Below are positions 26,224-33,761 of a DNA stretch of 64,000 bases, one piece after another. Origin of the DNA: Thalassospira sp. TSL5-1 (GTDB lineage: Bacteria; Pseudomonadota; Alphaproteobacteria; Rhodospirillales; Thalassospiraceae); assembly GCF_001907695.1 (NCBI RefSeq), contig NZ_KV880637.1, forward strand, positions 806,001-870,000, given 5' to 3'. Both the position numbers and the translations under genes were made by a program. Each line of letters starts with the position of its first letter. Within the stretch, counting starts at the first letter, position 1. A model generated the notes under the pieces. It worked only from the letters and a program-made list of their open reading frames with translations. It had not been told where the DNA came from and ran no database searches.

Positions 26224-26612
26224 CCACCATACCAACTGCGGCAGATGGCAAGGGCCTGCCGACAGCAAAATCATTCAGCCAGTTTATCCAACTTATGGAA
26301 GACGGCGAATTCCACGCCGATCTGTCGAACGCCTTGCAGACGATCAATGCAGCATTGAACCAGCATCTGATTGACCACGGCGGCAAACCGAAAGGCAAAT
26401 TGTCGATCGACATCAACTTTCGCCTTGAAGACGGTGTTTTTGAAATCACCGGCGGCATTGACATTAAGGTGCCCAAAACGCCGCGTGGAAAAACCATTGC
26501 CTGGTCTACACCGGATAATCAGTTCACGCCGCAAAACCCGCGCCAGATGCAGCTTTTTGGCGTGCGTGACGTTTCCGCAGGTCACGACGCTAAAGAAGTT
26601 CGTTGCGTCTGA
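26220..26612 (+). CDS. Hypothetical early phage protein
   Basis: A 130-residue protein whose ATG overlaps the preceding stop. The middle (KLSIDINFRLEDGVFEITGGIDIKVPKTPRG) is a clear beta-hairpin series, preceded by a helix (ADLSNALQTINAALNQHLID). Proteins of this type sit beside DUF2303 genes in alphaproteobacterial prophages. Function unknown. Confidence 0.55.
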   Translation: MTTIPTAADGKGLPTAKSFSQFIQLMEDGEFHADLSNALQTINAALNQHLIDHGGKPKGKLSIDINFRLEDGVFEITGGIDIKVPKTPRGKTIAWSTPDNQFTPQNPRQMQLFGVRDVSAGHDAKEVRCV

Positions 26613-26645
26613 TCGGTTTAACAGCCCTCAAAAATGAGAATAGAC

Positions 26646-27617
26646 ATGGAACAGAAATTTGAGACGGTCGAACCGTCCGCCCAGGTTATTGCGTCGATTA
26701 TAAAAGATCATTTCAAACCGCAGATCATTTCGGTCGAAGGTCAGCAAGGCCGACCTGCAACTGAAATCCTGATTTTGCCGGATGGAAAGGGACTGAAAGC
26801 ACAGTCTGTCAAAGCGTTTGGCGATGAATACCGGGATCGCCCCGAACGCCGTGAAGGCACCGCACATTTCACTGATCTGAAAAGCTTTGTCGCCCATGTG
26901 GTTCGTTTCAAAGATGACGGATCAGCCTTGTTTGCCGACGATAACCGGGACAAACCTTCGATCACGGCGGTTCTTGACTATCATAAGATCGGGGCGGAAG
27001 CAGATCCGCGCTTTGGAAGTCACAAGTCGTTTTACAGCTTCCCGCTGTCCGAAGAATGGAAAAAATGGCGCGAAGTCGATGATTGCGAACTGGGTCAGAT
27101 TGAATTTGCCGAATTCATCGAGGACCGCATTACCGATGTGATGATGCCGCCGGACAGCCTTATCAGTGGCATCCGTGAAGATGAACTGGCAGACGGCACC
27201 GGGGACAATGATCAAGCCTTGTTTGATCTGGTTCAGAAAATCGGAGGGCGGGTTTGCGGGCCTTCAAAGCTAATGGAACTTTCCAAAGGAATGAAGGTGC
27301 ATGACCAGCAAAAGGTAAAGCAGGTCATCAATACCAGCACAGGCGAAAGTCAGATTCAGTTTGAAACCGAACATCTGGACGCCGACGGCGCACCAATGAA
27401 AGTCCCGAACCTGTTTTTGCTGGCTATTCCGGTGTTTCACAATGGCCCGCTTTACCGGGTTCCCGTCCGGCTTCGCTATCGCGTGCGGTCTGGAAGCATC
27501 AAATGGAAAGTCCAGATGCACCGGCCTGACATGTCGCTTGACCATGCTTTTTCCGAAGCCTGCCATAAAGCTGAAGCAGATACCAGTTTGCCGCTGTTCT
27601 TCGGTAAGCCGGAATAA
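26646..27617 (+). CDS. DUF2303 family protein (YfdQ-like)
   Basis: A 323-residue protein with the DUF2303 pattern: PERREGTAHFTDLKSFVAHV, then RFKDDGSALFADDNRDKPSITAVLDYH, and a C-terminal beta region with RLRYRVRSGSIKW. The family is widespread in prophages, where its members (YfdQ in E. coli) have no settled function. A start at 26634 is also possible. Confidence 0.8.
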   Translation: MEQKFETVEPSAQVIASIIKDHFKPQIISVEGQQGRPATEILILPDGKGLKAQSVKAFGDEYRDRPERREGTAHFTDLKSFVAHVVRFKDDGSALFADDNRDKPSITAVLDYHKIGAEADPRFGSHKSFYSFPLSEEWKKWREVDDCELGQIEFAEFIEDRITDVMMPPDSLISGIREDELADGTGDNDQALFDLVQKIGGRVCGPSKLMELSKGMKVHDQQKVKQVINTSTGESQIQFETEHLDADGAPMKVPNLFLLAIPVFHNGPLYRVPVRLRYRVRSGSIKWKVQMHRPDMSLDHAFSEACHKAEADTSLPLFFGKPE

Positions 27618-27622
27618 ACCGC

Positions 27623-27799
27623 ATGCCCGAAACCACCGACGATAACCGCCTGTATCCCGAAGAACGGGCCTTGATGCGGGCAATTCGTCGATGGTTTCGC
27701 TACCGAACACCCCGCAATTTGCAACACGTCATTCTCGCAAGCCGCGACTGGTTACGCGCAGAACACCAGCGAGAGGATGAAAGGACCACCCGCAAATGA
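27623..27799 (+). CDS. Small basic hypothetical early protein (58 residues)
   Basis: The frame runs from an ATG 3 bases after the DUF2303 stop to a TGA that overlaps the next ATG. The sequence is helical and strongly basic (RRWFRYRTPRNLQHVI). No family recognised; inclusion rests on coupling and codon character. Confidence 0.5.
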   Translation: MPETTDDNRLYPEERALMRAIRRWFRYRTPRNLQHVILASRDWLRAEHQREDERTTRK

Positions 27800-27909
27800 A
27801 ACTTCGTCACCTGCGCCGTATGCGCAATCAATTGACACCGACCGGCTGGGTTCTGTCTGTCATCGCTTTGGTGACTGCCGCAGCCGCTATCATCGCACGG
27901 GGACTATGA
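27796..27909 (+). CDS. Very small membrane-anchored protein (37 residues)
   Basis: Overlaps both neighbours by ATGA. A basic N-terminus (MKLRHLRRMRNQ) precedes one hydrophobic segment (GWVLSVIALVTAAAAIIA), a positive-inside single-pass layout. It could be a toxin-like or accessory membrane peptide; nothing in the sequence decides this. Confidence 0.5.
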   Translation: MKLRHLRRMRNQLTPTGWVLSVIALVTAAAAIIARGL

Positions 27910-28514
27910 TGCAGGAAACCATGAAGCCGTGGCGACAAATGCCATCGGGCCGGGTTTGGCCGCTACTCAACCCGACACCAAAGGATGTTTATTGGCCGGA
28001 CCTCGCCGAAGCCCTGTCAAAAACAAACCGTTGGGGCGGTTCGACAACCGTTCTTTACAGCGTCGCGCAGCATTGCTGCATCGTGCATGATGTGCTGCCT
28101 GTCCAATACCGGCTTGCCGGTCTTTTGCACGACGCCGAAGAAGCCGCCTTGGGCTTCGATATGCCGCGTCCGGTCAAGGATATGTTCGACCTTTTAGGGG
28201 CAGGGGATGCCATCAAACGCGCCGCATCGATCCAGAAAACGGCGATATTTGCCGCCGCCGGGCTTCCTTATCCCTTCCCGGATGACATGCAAAAGGCAGT
28301 AAAAAACGCCGATATGTGCGCCCTTGCCACCGAACGCCGCGACGTAAACCGCCCCTGCAATGTTGCCTGGGCTTCCCCATTGCCGCCGCCCTTACCGGAT
28401 CGTATCCGCCCCTGGCCTTGGCCGAAGGCGATGGAAGAATTTCTAAAGCGGCTTAATCGCCTGCTTGCGGTTGCACCTGTTGTGGGAGGAAAGCGAAATG
28501 TCTGGATCGGTTAA
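27906..28514 (+). CDS. HD-domain hydrolase (YfbR-like)
   Basis: A 202-residue protein. Two metal-binding blocks are visible: YSVAQHCCIVHDV and LAGLLHDAEEAALGF (the HD motif), then DMPRPVKDM and a late Asp in KNADMCALATERRD. This is the pattern of HD nucleotidases such as YfbR, common in phages, where they adjust deoxynucleotide pools. The start at 27906 overlaps the upstream stop; 27909 is also possible. Its end overlaps the SSB gene by 17 bases. Confidence 0.78.
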   Translation: MMQETMKPWRQMPSGRVWPLLNPTPKDVYWPDLAEALSKTNRWGGSTTVLYSVAQHCCIVHDVLPVQYRLAGLLHDAEEAALGFDMPRPVKDMFDLLGAGDAIKRAASIQKTAIFAAAGLPYPFPDDMQKAVKNADMCALATERRDVNRPCNVAWASPLPPPLPDRIRPWPWPKAMEEFLKRLNRLLAVAPVVGGKRNVWIG

Positions 28515-28956
28515 TAAAGTCATCCTGATCGGGCATTTGGGCCGTGATCCTGAAATCCGCTTTTCGCAGGCAAGTAAAAAGATCGCCAATTTCTCGATCG
28601 CAACATCCGATCAGTGGAACGACCGGCAAAGCGGCGAACGCCGCGAACGCACGGAATGGCATCGAATCGTTGTGTTCAACGAAGGTTTGGCCGCGATCTG
28701 TGAAAGCTATTTGAAGAAAGGATCAAAGGTCTATCTGGAAGGCGCGCTTCGTACCCGCAAATGGCAGGGCCAGGACGGCAGGGACAATTACACCACCGAA
28801 GTCGTTCTTGAAGCATTTAACGCCAGCCTAACCATGCTTGATGCACGTCGCGACGGTCCGCCCCCGGCAGATGATCCGGCAGGATATGGCAATGCTTCCA
28901 CCGGCCAGAACCGGCCTTCAACTGATCTCGATCTTGATGATGATATTCCGTTTTAA
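28498..28956 (+). CDS. ssb: Single-stranded DNA-binding protein
   Basis: A 152-residue SSB with an N-terminal OB fold (NKVILIGHLGRDPEIRFSQ, then IATSDQWNDRQSGERRERTEWHRIVVF) and the conserved acidic tip DLDLDDDIPF at the C-terminus that recruits replication partners. GGAGG lies upstream of the ATG inside the HD gene. It would coat single strands at phage forks. Confidence 0.95.
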   Translation: MSGSVNKVILIGHLGRDPEIRFSQASKKIANFSIATSDQWNDRQSGERRERTEWHRIVVFNEGLAAICESYLKKGSKVYLEGALRTRKWQGQDGRDNYTTEVVLEAFNASLTMLDARRDGPPPADDPAGYGNASTGQNRPSTDLDLDDDIPF

Positions 28957-28974
28957 GTAGGGCAGGAGGACGCC

Positions 28975-29667
28975 ATGCCAAAGTCATTGCGGGTTCTGAT
29001 CGGCTGCGAATTTACCGGCATCATGCGTCGTGCCTTCGCCATTCGTGGGCATGATGCTTGGTCATGCGATCTATTACCGGCAGAAGACCGCTCAAACAAA
29101 CACTTCATCGGTGATGTGCGCGATCATCTGGCGGATGGCTGGGATTTGCTGATTATTTGTCACCCACCATGCACCCGGCTTTGTCGCGCAGGACGGCGTT
29201 GGTTATCAGGGCCCGGTTATATGACGCCGCCGAAATCACTACCCAGGGGGCGCACCTGGCAAAGTATGAAAGATGAATTTGAACAGGCGGTTTCACTCTT
29301 TACCGATTGTTGGCGTGCGCCCGTCGATCGGATCGCAATCGAAAATCCGGTGATGCACGATATTGCAAAATCTCGAATGCCCGATGATTTGCCCGCACCG
29401 CAAATTGTGCAGCCCCATTGGTTCGGTCATCGACAATATAAGGCGACGGGTTGGTTTTTAAAAAGCCTGCCTGAATTATCTCCTACGCATAAGCTTTCTG
29501 AGCCAGCCAGACACACCGATGAATGGAAGGCATGGAACCGGGTTTGGCGAATGCCACCAGGCAAGGATCGCGGAAAAGAAAGGTCGCGTTTCTTTTCCGG
29601 TATGGCGGAAGCATGCGCAGATCAGTGGGGCGCAGCGGCAGTCAGTCAAATGACGATAGCAGCATGA
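28975..29667 (+). CDS. Short C5-cytosine-methyltransferase-like phage protein
   Basis: A 230-residue protein with a Rossmann-like start (LRVLIGCEFTGIMRRAFAIRGHDAWSCD), a CHPPCTRLC segment equivalent to the catalytic Pro-Cys loop, and IENPVMH in place of the usual ENV motif. It is about 100 residues shorter than typical m5C enzymes and shows no target-recognition domain. Related phage proteins are annotated as DNA cytosine methylases. It could protect phage DNA or may be an altered enzyme. The ATGA at its end couples it to the next gene. Confidence 0.65.
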   Translation: MPKSLRVLIGCEFTGIMRRAFAIRGHDAWSCDLLPAEDRSNKHFIGDVRDHLADGWDLLIICHPPCTRLCRAGRRWLSGPGYMTPPKSLPRGRTWQSMKDEFEQAVSLFTDCWRAPVDRIAIENPVMHDIAKSRMPDDLPAPQIVQPHWFGHRQYKATGWFLKSLPELSPTHKLSEPARHTDEWKAWNRVWRMPPGKDRGKERSRFFSGMAEACADQWGAAAVSQMTIAA

Positions 29668-29822
29668 AAGAGCAGGCAACCTGCCCCGCATGTGAAGGCG
29701 CGGGAATGCTTTGGATATGGCCGTGCAAAAACTGTCGCGGGACAGGGCAGGCGACCGAAACCGGCAAAACAAGTCCTTCAAGCGCGGACCATTCGTCTAA
29801 AAACGCGGAGCGTCAAGAATGA
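29664..29822 (+). CDS. Small zinc-ribbon protein with DnaJ-like Cys repeats
   Basis: A 52-residue protein with CPACEGAGM and CKNCRGTGQ, two CxxCxGxG repeats as in the central zinc domain of DnaJ, then a polar tail. It is coupled by ATGA overlap to both neighbours. It lacks the J domain and peptide-binding part, so it is not a chaperone by itself; a protein-binding or RNA-binding adaptor is possible. Confidence 0.65.
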   Translation: MKEQATCPACEGAGMLWIWPCKNCRGTGQATETGKTSPSSADHSSKNAERQE

Positions 29823-30148
29823 CCAAAGCAATCAAACCAAAGGGAACACCACCACGCGGCGTCTGTTTTTGCCGTGAATGCGGACATCCGTTTTATCCGC
29901 GCCGCGAAGATCAGGAATTTTGCGCCTATCAGTGCCGCACTGCCTATCACAAACGTCGTTACGAACGCGGCGCGCAACTGTACGACTTTGCAATGAAGTG
30001 GCGCGGAAAACGCCTGAAGGGCGGCTTCACCCAGCTTTGCCAGATCATTGATGACTGGCTTCGCGATCAGCGCGAACGACACAAGGCGCATAAGGAAATC
30101 AAAGTCGAGTTTGAGCGCCAGCAAAAAATCGGGAAGGGGGCAGCTTAA
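29819..30148 (+). CDS. Zinc-finger phage protein
   Basis: A 109-residue basic protein. CRECGHPFYPRREDQEFCAYQC provides a CxxC-x14-CxxxC cluster near residues 18-39, followed by AYHKRRYERG, which resembles the zinc-finger part of several phage and transposon proteins. The rest is a long charged helix. It may bind DNA or RNA. Coupled to both neighbours. Confidence 0.6.
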   Translation: MTKAIKPKGTPPRGVCFCRECGHPFYPRREDQEFCAYQCRTAYHKRRYERGAQLYDFAMKWRGKRLKGGFTQLCQIIDDWLRDQRERHKAHKEIKVEFERQQKIGKGAA

Positions 30149-30471
30149 TGCAGAAATTTGCGATTGTACCGGTTGGCCGCAGTGGTGAAATCAAGACTGA
30201 CAACATTGAAATCGCCAATGGCTGCGGATTTGGCTACAGCGCGTTTGTAAATATCGGTTGCGGTAAAATCAGTCGTGGTCAGATTAGGGAAATGGCGAGA
30301 GCACGCCACGATTCCATGCGCGAAAACATCAAGGGGATTTTCGGACCGTGCTTTAGTCAAGCATGGAACGAACTGGACAATGACACGATAAAACTGAACA
30401 TCAAAGACATGACCGCTGCGGTTAAAGCCATCGGCCTTGATGTGGAGGATAACGATGAAGAAACGGTATGA
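30148..30471 (+). CDS. Hypothetical early phage protein
   Basis: A 107-residue protein joined to the upstream gene by TAATG. It has a beta-rich N-terminus with NGCGFGYSAFVNIGCGK and a helical, acidic C-terminus. No family recognised. It overlaps the next gene by 17 bases. Confidence 0.5.
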   Translation: MQKFAIVPVGRSGEIKTDNIEIANGCGFGYSAFVNIGCGKISRGQIREMARARHDSMRENIKGIFGPCFSQAWNELDNDTIKLNIKDMTAAVKAIGLDVEDNDEETV

Positions 30472-30700
30472 CGGCACTCTTTGCATGAATTGCCGAATCA
30501 CAAGCAGCGATCATGACACGATCAAAGGGCATAGCTATCGGCATCAATCAGGCCCTGTCAGTGACGAGGTAATGATGGTGCTTGATATCGGACCTGTCTG
30601 CATTCAGCACCCCGACCCGCAATATTTTCGCGACCTGATCACCCAAGCGCAAAACGCCTTGAAGGCTACGGGCTATGACCCGATGGAGGAAAGGGTATGA
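30455..30700 (+). CDS. Hypothetical early phage protein
   Basis: An 81-residue protein; GGAGG lies upstream of the ATG at 30455. It contains LCMNCRIT and DIGPVCIQHPD, so three Cys and several His could form a metal site. It ends with an ATGA overlap. Function unknown. Confidence 0.5.
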   Translation: MKKRYDGTLCMNCRITSSDHDTIKGHSYRHQSGPVSDEVMMVLDIGPVCIQHPDPQYFRDLITQAQNALKATGYDPMEERV

Positions 30701-30951
30701 GCAAAAGTAATTTGCCCCTTAAGTCCTTCATCGAGGCTATGGCGCGCCAGCTATGCCTAAGACGCAGGCAGGCATTTTACGGCATGTCACGACACAAAGC
30801 GCAAGCAGATGCTTTTGGTATTTTAGATATGCTTTCTGAAAACGGGACGCCCTTTGGTCATCCATCCATGAGCTGGAACAAACAAGCCGCCACAGAAACA
30901 GCGAACGCTTATCTGGACGGCGAATTCACCGGCGGAGAGCCGTTGCCATGA
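30697..30951 (+). CDS. Hypothetical early phage protein
   Basis: An 84-residue protein that starts in the preceding stop codon. The N-terminal half is basic and helical (FIEAMARQLCLRRRQAFYGMSRHKAQADAF is the visible helical part, residues 9-38). No family recognised. The stop overlaps a further small frame. Confidence 0.45.
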   Translation: MSKSNLPLKSFIEAMARQLCLRRRQAFYGMSRHKAQADAFGILDMLSENGTPFGHPSMSWNKQAATETANAYLDGEFTGGEPLP

Positions 30952-31013
30952 ACTTCAATCACTTTCTACGGGATTTAAAAAATGTATCGGAGGATGATCA
31001 TGTCACGCATTAA
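30948..31013 (+). CDS. Possible 21-residue coupling peptide before the excisionase gene
   Basis: An ATG in the preceding stop codon opens a 21-codon frame that runs across the ribosome site and start of the excisionase gene. Its translation could keep that site open or regulate it. The evidence is the ATGA overlap only. Confidence 0.35.
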   Translation: MNFNHFLRDLKNVSEDDHVTH

Positions 31014-31269
31014 ACCAGCGTTCATTCCTACGCCCCGTGTCGTGACCAGTCCGGTTCAGGTTGCGACGTTTCTTGGTCGCAGCGAAGAATGGTTTCGCCA
31101 GCGCCGGGAACGACTGGAAGCCGACGGATTTCCGCGCAAGGACAGGCTTTTGGATGGTTGGGACCTGGACGCGATTAACGCATGGCTCGACAAACGTGCA
31201 GGTTTGGGGCAACACTTGTCGCCGGAGTCAACGATAAATCCGTGCGACGAGGTATTCGGAATTGGGTAA
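31000..31269 (+). CDS. AlpA/excisionase-like DNA-binding protein
   Basis: An 89-residue protein with a winged-helix/HTH_17-like core (FLGRSEEWFRQRRERLEADGFP, then LLDGWDLDAINAWLD). GGAGG lies 7 bases upstream of ATG 31000. It directly precedes and overlaps the integrase gene, the usual arrangement for a recombination directionality factor. The role as excisionase is inferred from fold and place. Confidence 0.7.
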   Translation: MSRIKPAFIPTPRVVTSPVQVATFLGRSEEWFRQRRERLEADGFPRKDRLLDGWDLDAINAWLDKRAGLGQHLSPESTINPCDEVFGIG

Positions 31270-32296
31270 AGTGGATATACCCTACGTAGCGAAAATCAGG
31301 GCCAGAGGGCGGGATTATTATTATTATCGCCGCGACGGTCAGCGCATTCGCCTGCATGATGCACCGGGCAGCGAGGCATTTAACGCCCGATATAACGAGG
31401 TTCATCAGTCCTTTGAGAACCCCCAAAATCACGCAAGTGAAAGTAGGGTTGTTCCCGGTTCGTTGGCGGCCCTGATTATCGCCTATAAAAAAAGCCCTGA
31501 CTTTAATCAGCTTGCCGAGAAAACCCGCAGGGATTACCGGCGTTATCTTGACCGCATGGCAGAAGATATCGGCAAAGCCACCGTGCGACATATCGAACGT
31601 AAGCACGTCCTGTCGTACCGCGACCGCTTTGCCAGTACACCGCGCACCGCAAATTATTATATGCAGGTTATGCGCCTGTTATTCACGTTCGGGATCGATC
31701 ATGGCTGGATGAAGCAAAATCCTGCTTTGCGACCCAAACAGTTGAAAACAGGCGAAGGGCACCGGCCTTGGGAAGAATGGGAAATTGATGCTTATCGCAA
31801 GACTTGGCCCGTTGATACGGTCGAGCGGGTTGCTTTTGAGTTGCTGATCAATACCGGCCAGCGTGGCGGTGATGTCGCAAAAATGACACGACAGCAAGCC
31901 TACAAAGGTGAAATCTCCGTTGCCCAGGACAAAACCAAAGAACGACTGTGGATTCCGCAATCAAATGATTTGCGCGCGGTTTTAACACCTTGGCTGGCAT
32001 CGCACGATCATATGGTGATTTTAACGACCGAAACCGGACGCCCCTTCAAGATCGACTATTTCCGGCGCGTCATGCGCGAAGCCAGGGCAAAGGCAGAACT
32101 GCCAAAAGATTTAAGCAGTCACGGCTTGCGCTATACCGCAGCGCGAATTTTAAAAGAGTTGGGCTGCGATACGGAAACGATCCAGTCCATCACAGGGCAT
32201 CGAACCGAGCAAATGGCGCGCAAATATTCTGACAAAAAAAGACGATCAAAGGTTGCAATTGATCGCTTGAACCAAGCCCGTTTGGAGACGAAATAA
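31262..32296 (+). CDS. int: Tyrosine site-specific integrase
   Basis: A 344-residue phage integrase. After an N-terminal arm-binding part (YYYYRRDGQRIRLHD) and a SAM-like core-binding domain (about residues 75-160), the catalytic domain shows the first Arg in LLINTGQRGGDVAKM, the HxLR box in SSHGLRYTAARIL, a later SITGHRTEQ and the nucleophile Tyr in MARKYSDK. The start is a TTG at 31262 or GTG at 31271. It ends about 110 bases before the tRNA-Lys 3' end, the likely attachment site. Confidence 0.93.
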   Translation: MGKVDIPYVAKIRARGRDYYYYRRDGQRIRLHDAPGSEAFNARYNEVHQSFENPQNHASESRVVPGSLAALIIAYKKSPDFNQLAEKTRRDYRRYLDRMAEDIGKATVRHIERKHVLSYRDRFASTPRTANYYMQVMRLLFTFGIDHGWMKQNPALRPKQLKTGEGHRPWEEWEIDAYRKTWPVDTVERVAFELLINTGQRGGDVAKMTRQQAYKGEISVAQDKTKERLWIPQSNDLRAVLTPWLASHDHMVILTTETGRPFKIDYFRRVMREARAKAELPKDLSSHGLRYTAARILKELGCDTETIQSITGHRTEQMARKYSDKKRRSKVAIDRLNQARLETK

Positions 32297-32366
32297 CATG
32301 GTTCGTCAGACAGGAGTGTAAAACACGCACTGACAAAAGTGTAAAACATTGAAGATGAAAAAAACA

Positions 32367-32400
32367 AAACCCCGGAAAACGCGAACGTTTTCAGGGGTTT
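32367..32400. terminator. Bidirectional terminator between integrase and tRNA-Lys
   Basis: AAACCCC (32367-32373) pairs with GGGGTTT (32394-32400), and GAAAACG pairs inside with CGTTTTC. A-rich sequence flanks it on the left and gives a T-run for leftward tRNA transcription. Confidence 0.7.
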
Positions 32401-32403
32401 GAT

Positions 32404-32479
<76 letters not shown>

Positions 32480-32600
32480 ATCGTAAGATGGTAACATCTG
32501 ACCGATTAAGGTGTCGATCAAGTGCGGAGCGGGTTATAGCCTTCCGGCGGCGGGCTTGTCCAGATCAATTTTGATCCGAGCCGGATTTTTTGCATTTTTG

Positions 32601-33761
32601 TTAATGGCGTCCGTCATCATTGCCCTGGCGCGAGATGCGCACATCGCGGTGGATGCTGATGCTCATCAGCAGGCCAAAACTGACCAGGATGGTCATCATC
32701 ACCGTGCCGCCATAGGACACCAGCGGCAATGGAACCCCCACCACGGGGATAAGCCCCATCACCATCGCGATATTGATGAAGACATACAGAAAGAATGTGG
32801 TGGTGATGCCAATGGCCACCAGGCGGCCAAACTGGTTGGCGCAGCGCAGGGCAATGACATAGCCATAAACGATCACCAGGGTATAAAGCAGCAACAGGGC
32901 AATGCCGCCCACCAGGCCAAATTCCTCGCCCAGCATGGTGAAGATAAAGTCGGTCTGTTTTTCCGGCAGGAAATTAAGGTGGCTTTGCGAGCCCAGCATG
33001 AAACCCTTGCCAAACAAGCCACCAGATCCCAGGGCGATTTTGGACTGGGTAATATGATAGCCCGCGCCGAGTGGGTCATTTTCCGGGTTGAGGAAGGTGA
33101 GAACCCGGTTTTTTTGATAGTCGCGCAGGAATTGCCAGCCAATGGGAATGGCGGCCAGCGCCCCGCCCAGAATAACGCCGAATTTCCACATGCGGACTCC
33201 GGCCAGCCAGAAAATAACGCCCCCCCCGGCAATCAGCAACAGCGCGGTGCCAAGGTCCGGCTGGCGCAACACCAGGGCGGCAGGTGCCATAACCATCAAA
33301 AGCGGCGGAATAAGCAGCGGAATGCGCCCGGTTTCCTCAATCGTCAGGCCGTGAAAATAGCGCGCCAGTGCCAGAACCAGCGAGATTTTCATCAGTTCGG
33401 AGGGCTGTAACTGGAAAAAACCCAGATTGATCCAGCGTTGTGCCCCCATGCCAATATCGCCCTTGATCTCAACGGCGACCAACAGAATCAGGGAAACGAC
33501 ATAGGCGGCATAGGACATTTTAAGCCAGATGCGCACATCGGTCAGCGCAATCAGGATCATAAAAACCAGCCCGGCGACAAACCGCATCATTTGTCGTTCC
33601 GCCCAGGGTTGAAGGGACCCGTTGGCCGCCGAATAGAGCATGGCAAAACCGATGCAGGACAGGATGGTCAGCAAAAGCACCAGCGTCCAGTTCATTAATA
33701 ACAAACGACGCCCCAAAGGCACATAATCGGGGTCCTGGCCAATGCGATAGCGCGATGCCAT
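32601..33761 (-). CDS. rodA: Peptidoglycan glycosyltransferase RodA
   Basis: A 386-residue SEDS-family protein with about ten membrane segments. Family marks include LSCIGFAMLYSAANGSLQPWAERQ-type N-terminus, the RQPDLGTALLLIAGG block that carries the catalytic Asp, the large loop with YQKNRVLTFLNPENDPLG, and PEKQTDFIFTMLGEEFGLVGG. It polymerises lipid II in the elongasome with PBP2. The start codon follows the mrdA stop directly, so the two form one unit. Confidence 0.96.
   Translation of the reverse strand: MASRYRIGQDPDYVPLGRRLLLMNWTLVLLLTILSCIGFAMLYSAANGSLQPWAERQMMRFVAGLVFMILIALTDVRIWLKMSYAAYVVSLILLVAVEIKGDIGMGAQRWINLGFFQLQPSELMKISLVLALARYFHGLTIEETGRIPLLIPPLLMVMAPAALVLRQPDLGTALLLIAGGGVIFWLAGVRMWKFGVILGGALAAIPIGWQFLRDYQKNRVLTFLNPENDPLGAGYHITQSKIALGSGGLFGKGFMLGSQSHLNFLPEKQTDFIFTMLGEEFGLVGGIALLLLYTLVIVYGYVIALRCANQFGRLVAIGITTTFFLYVFINIAMVMGLIPVVGVPLPLVSYGGTVMMTILVSFGLLMSISIHRDVRISRQGNDDGRH

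Noticed and set aside
32511..33410. Plus-strand open frame opposite rodA
   Set aside because: His/Gln-rich shadow of a hydrophobic protein gene; no start signal.
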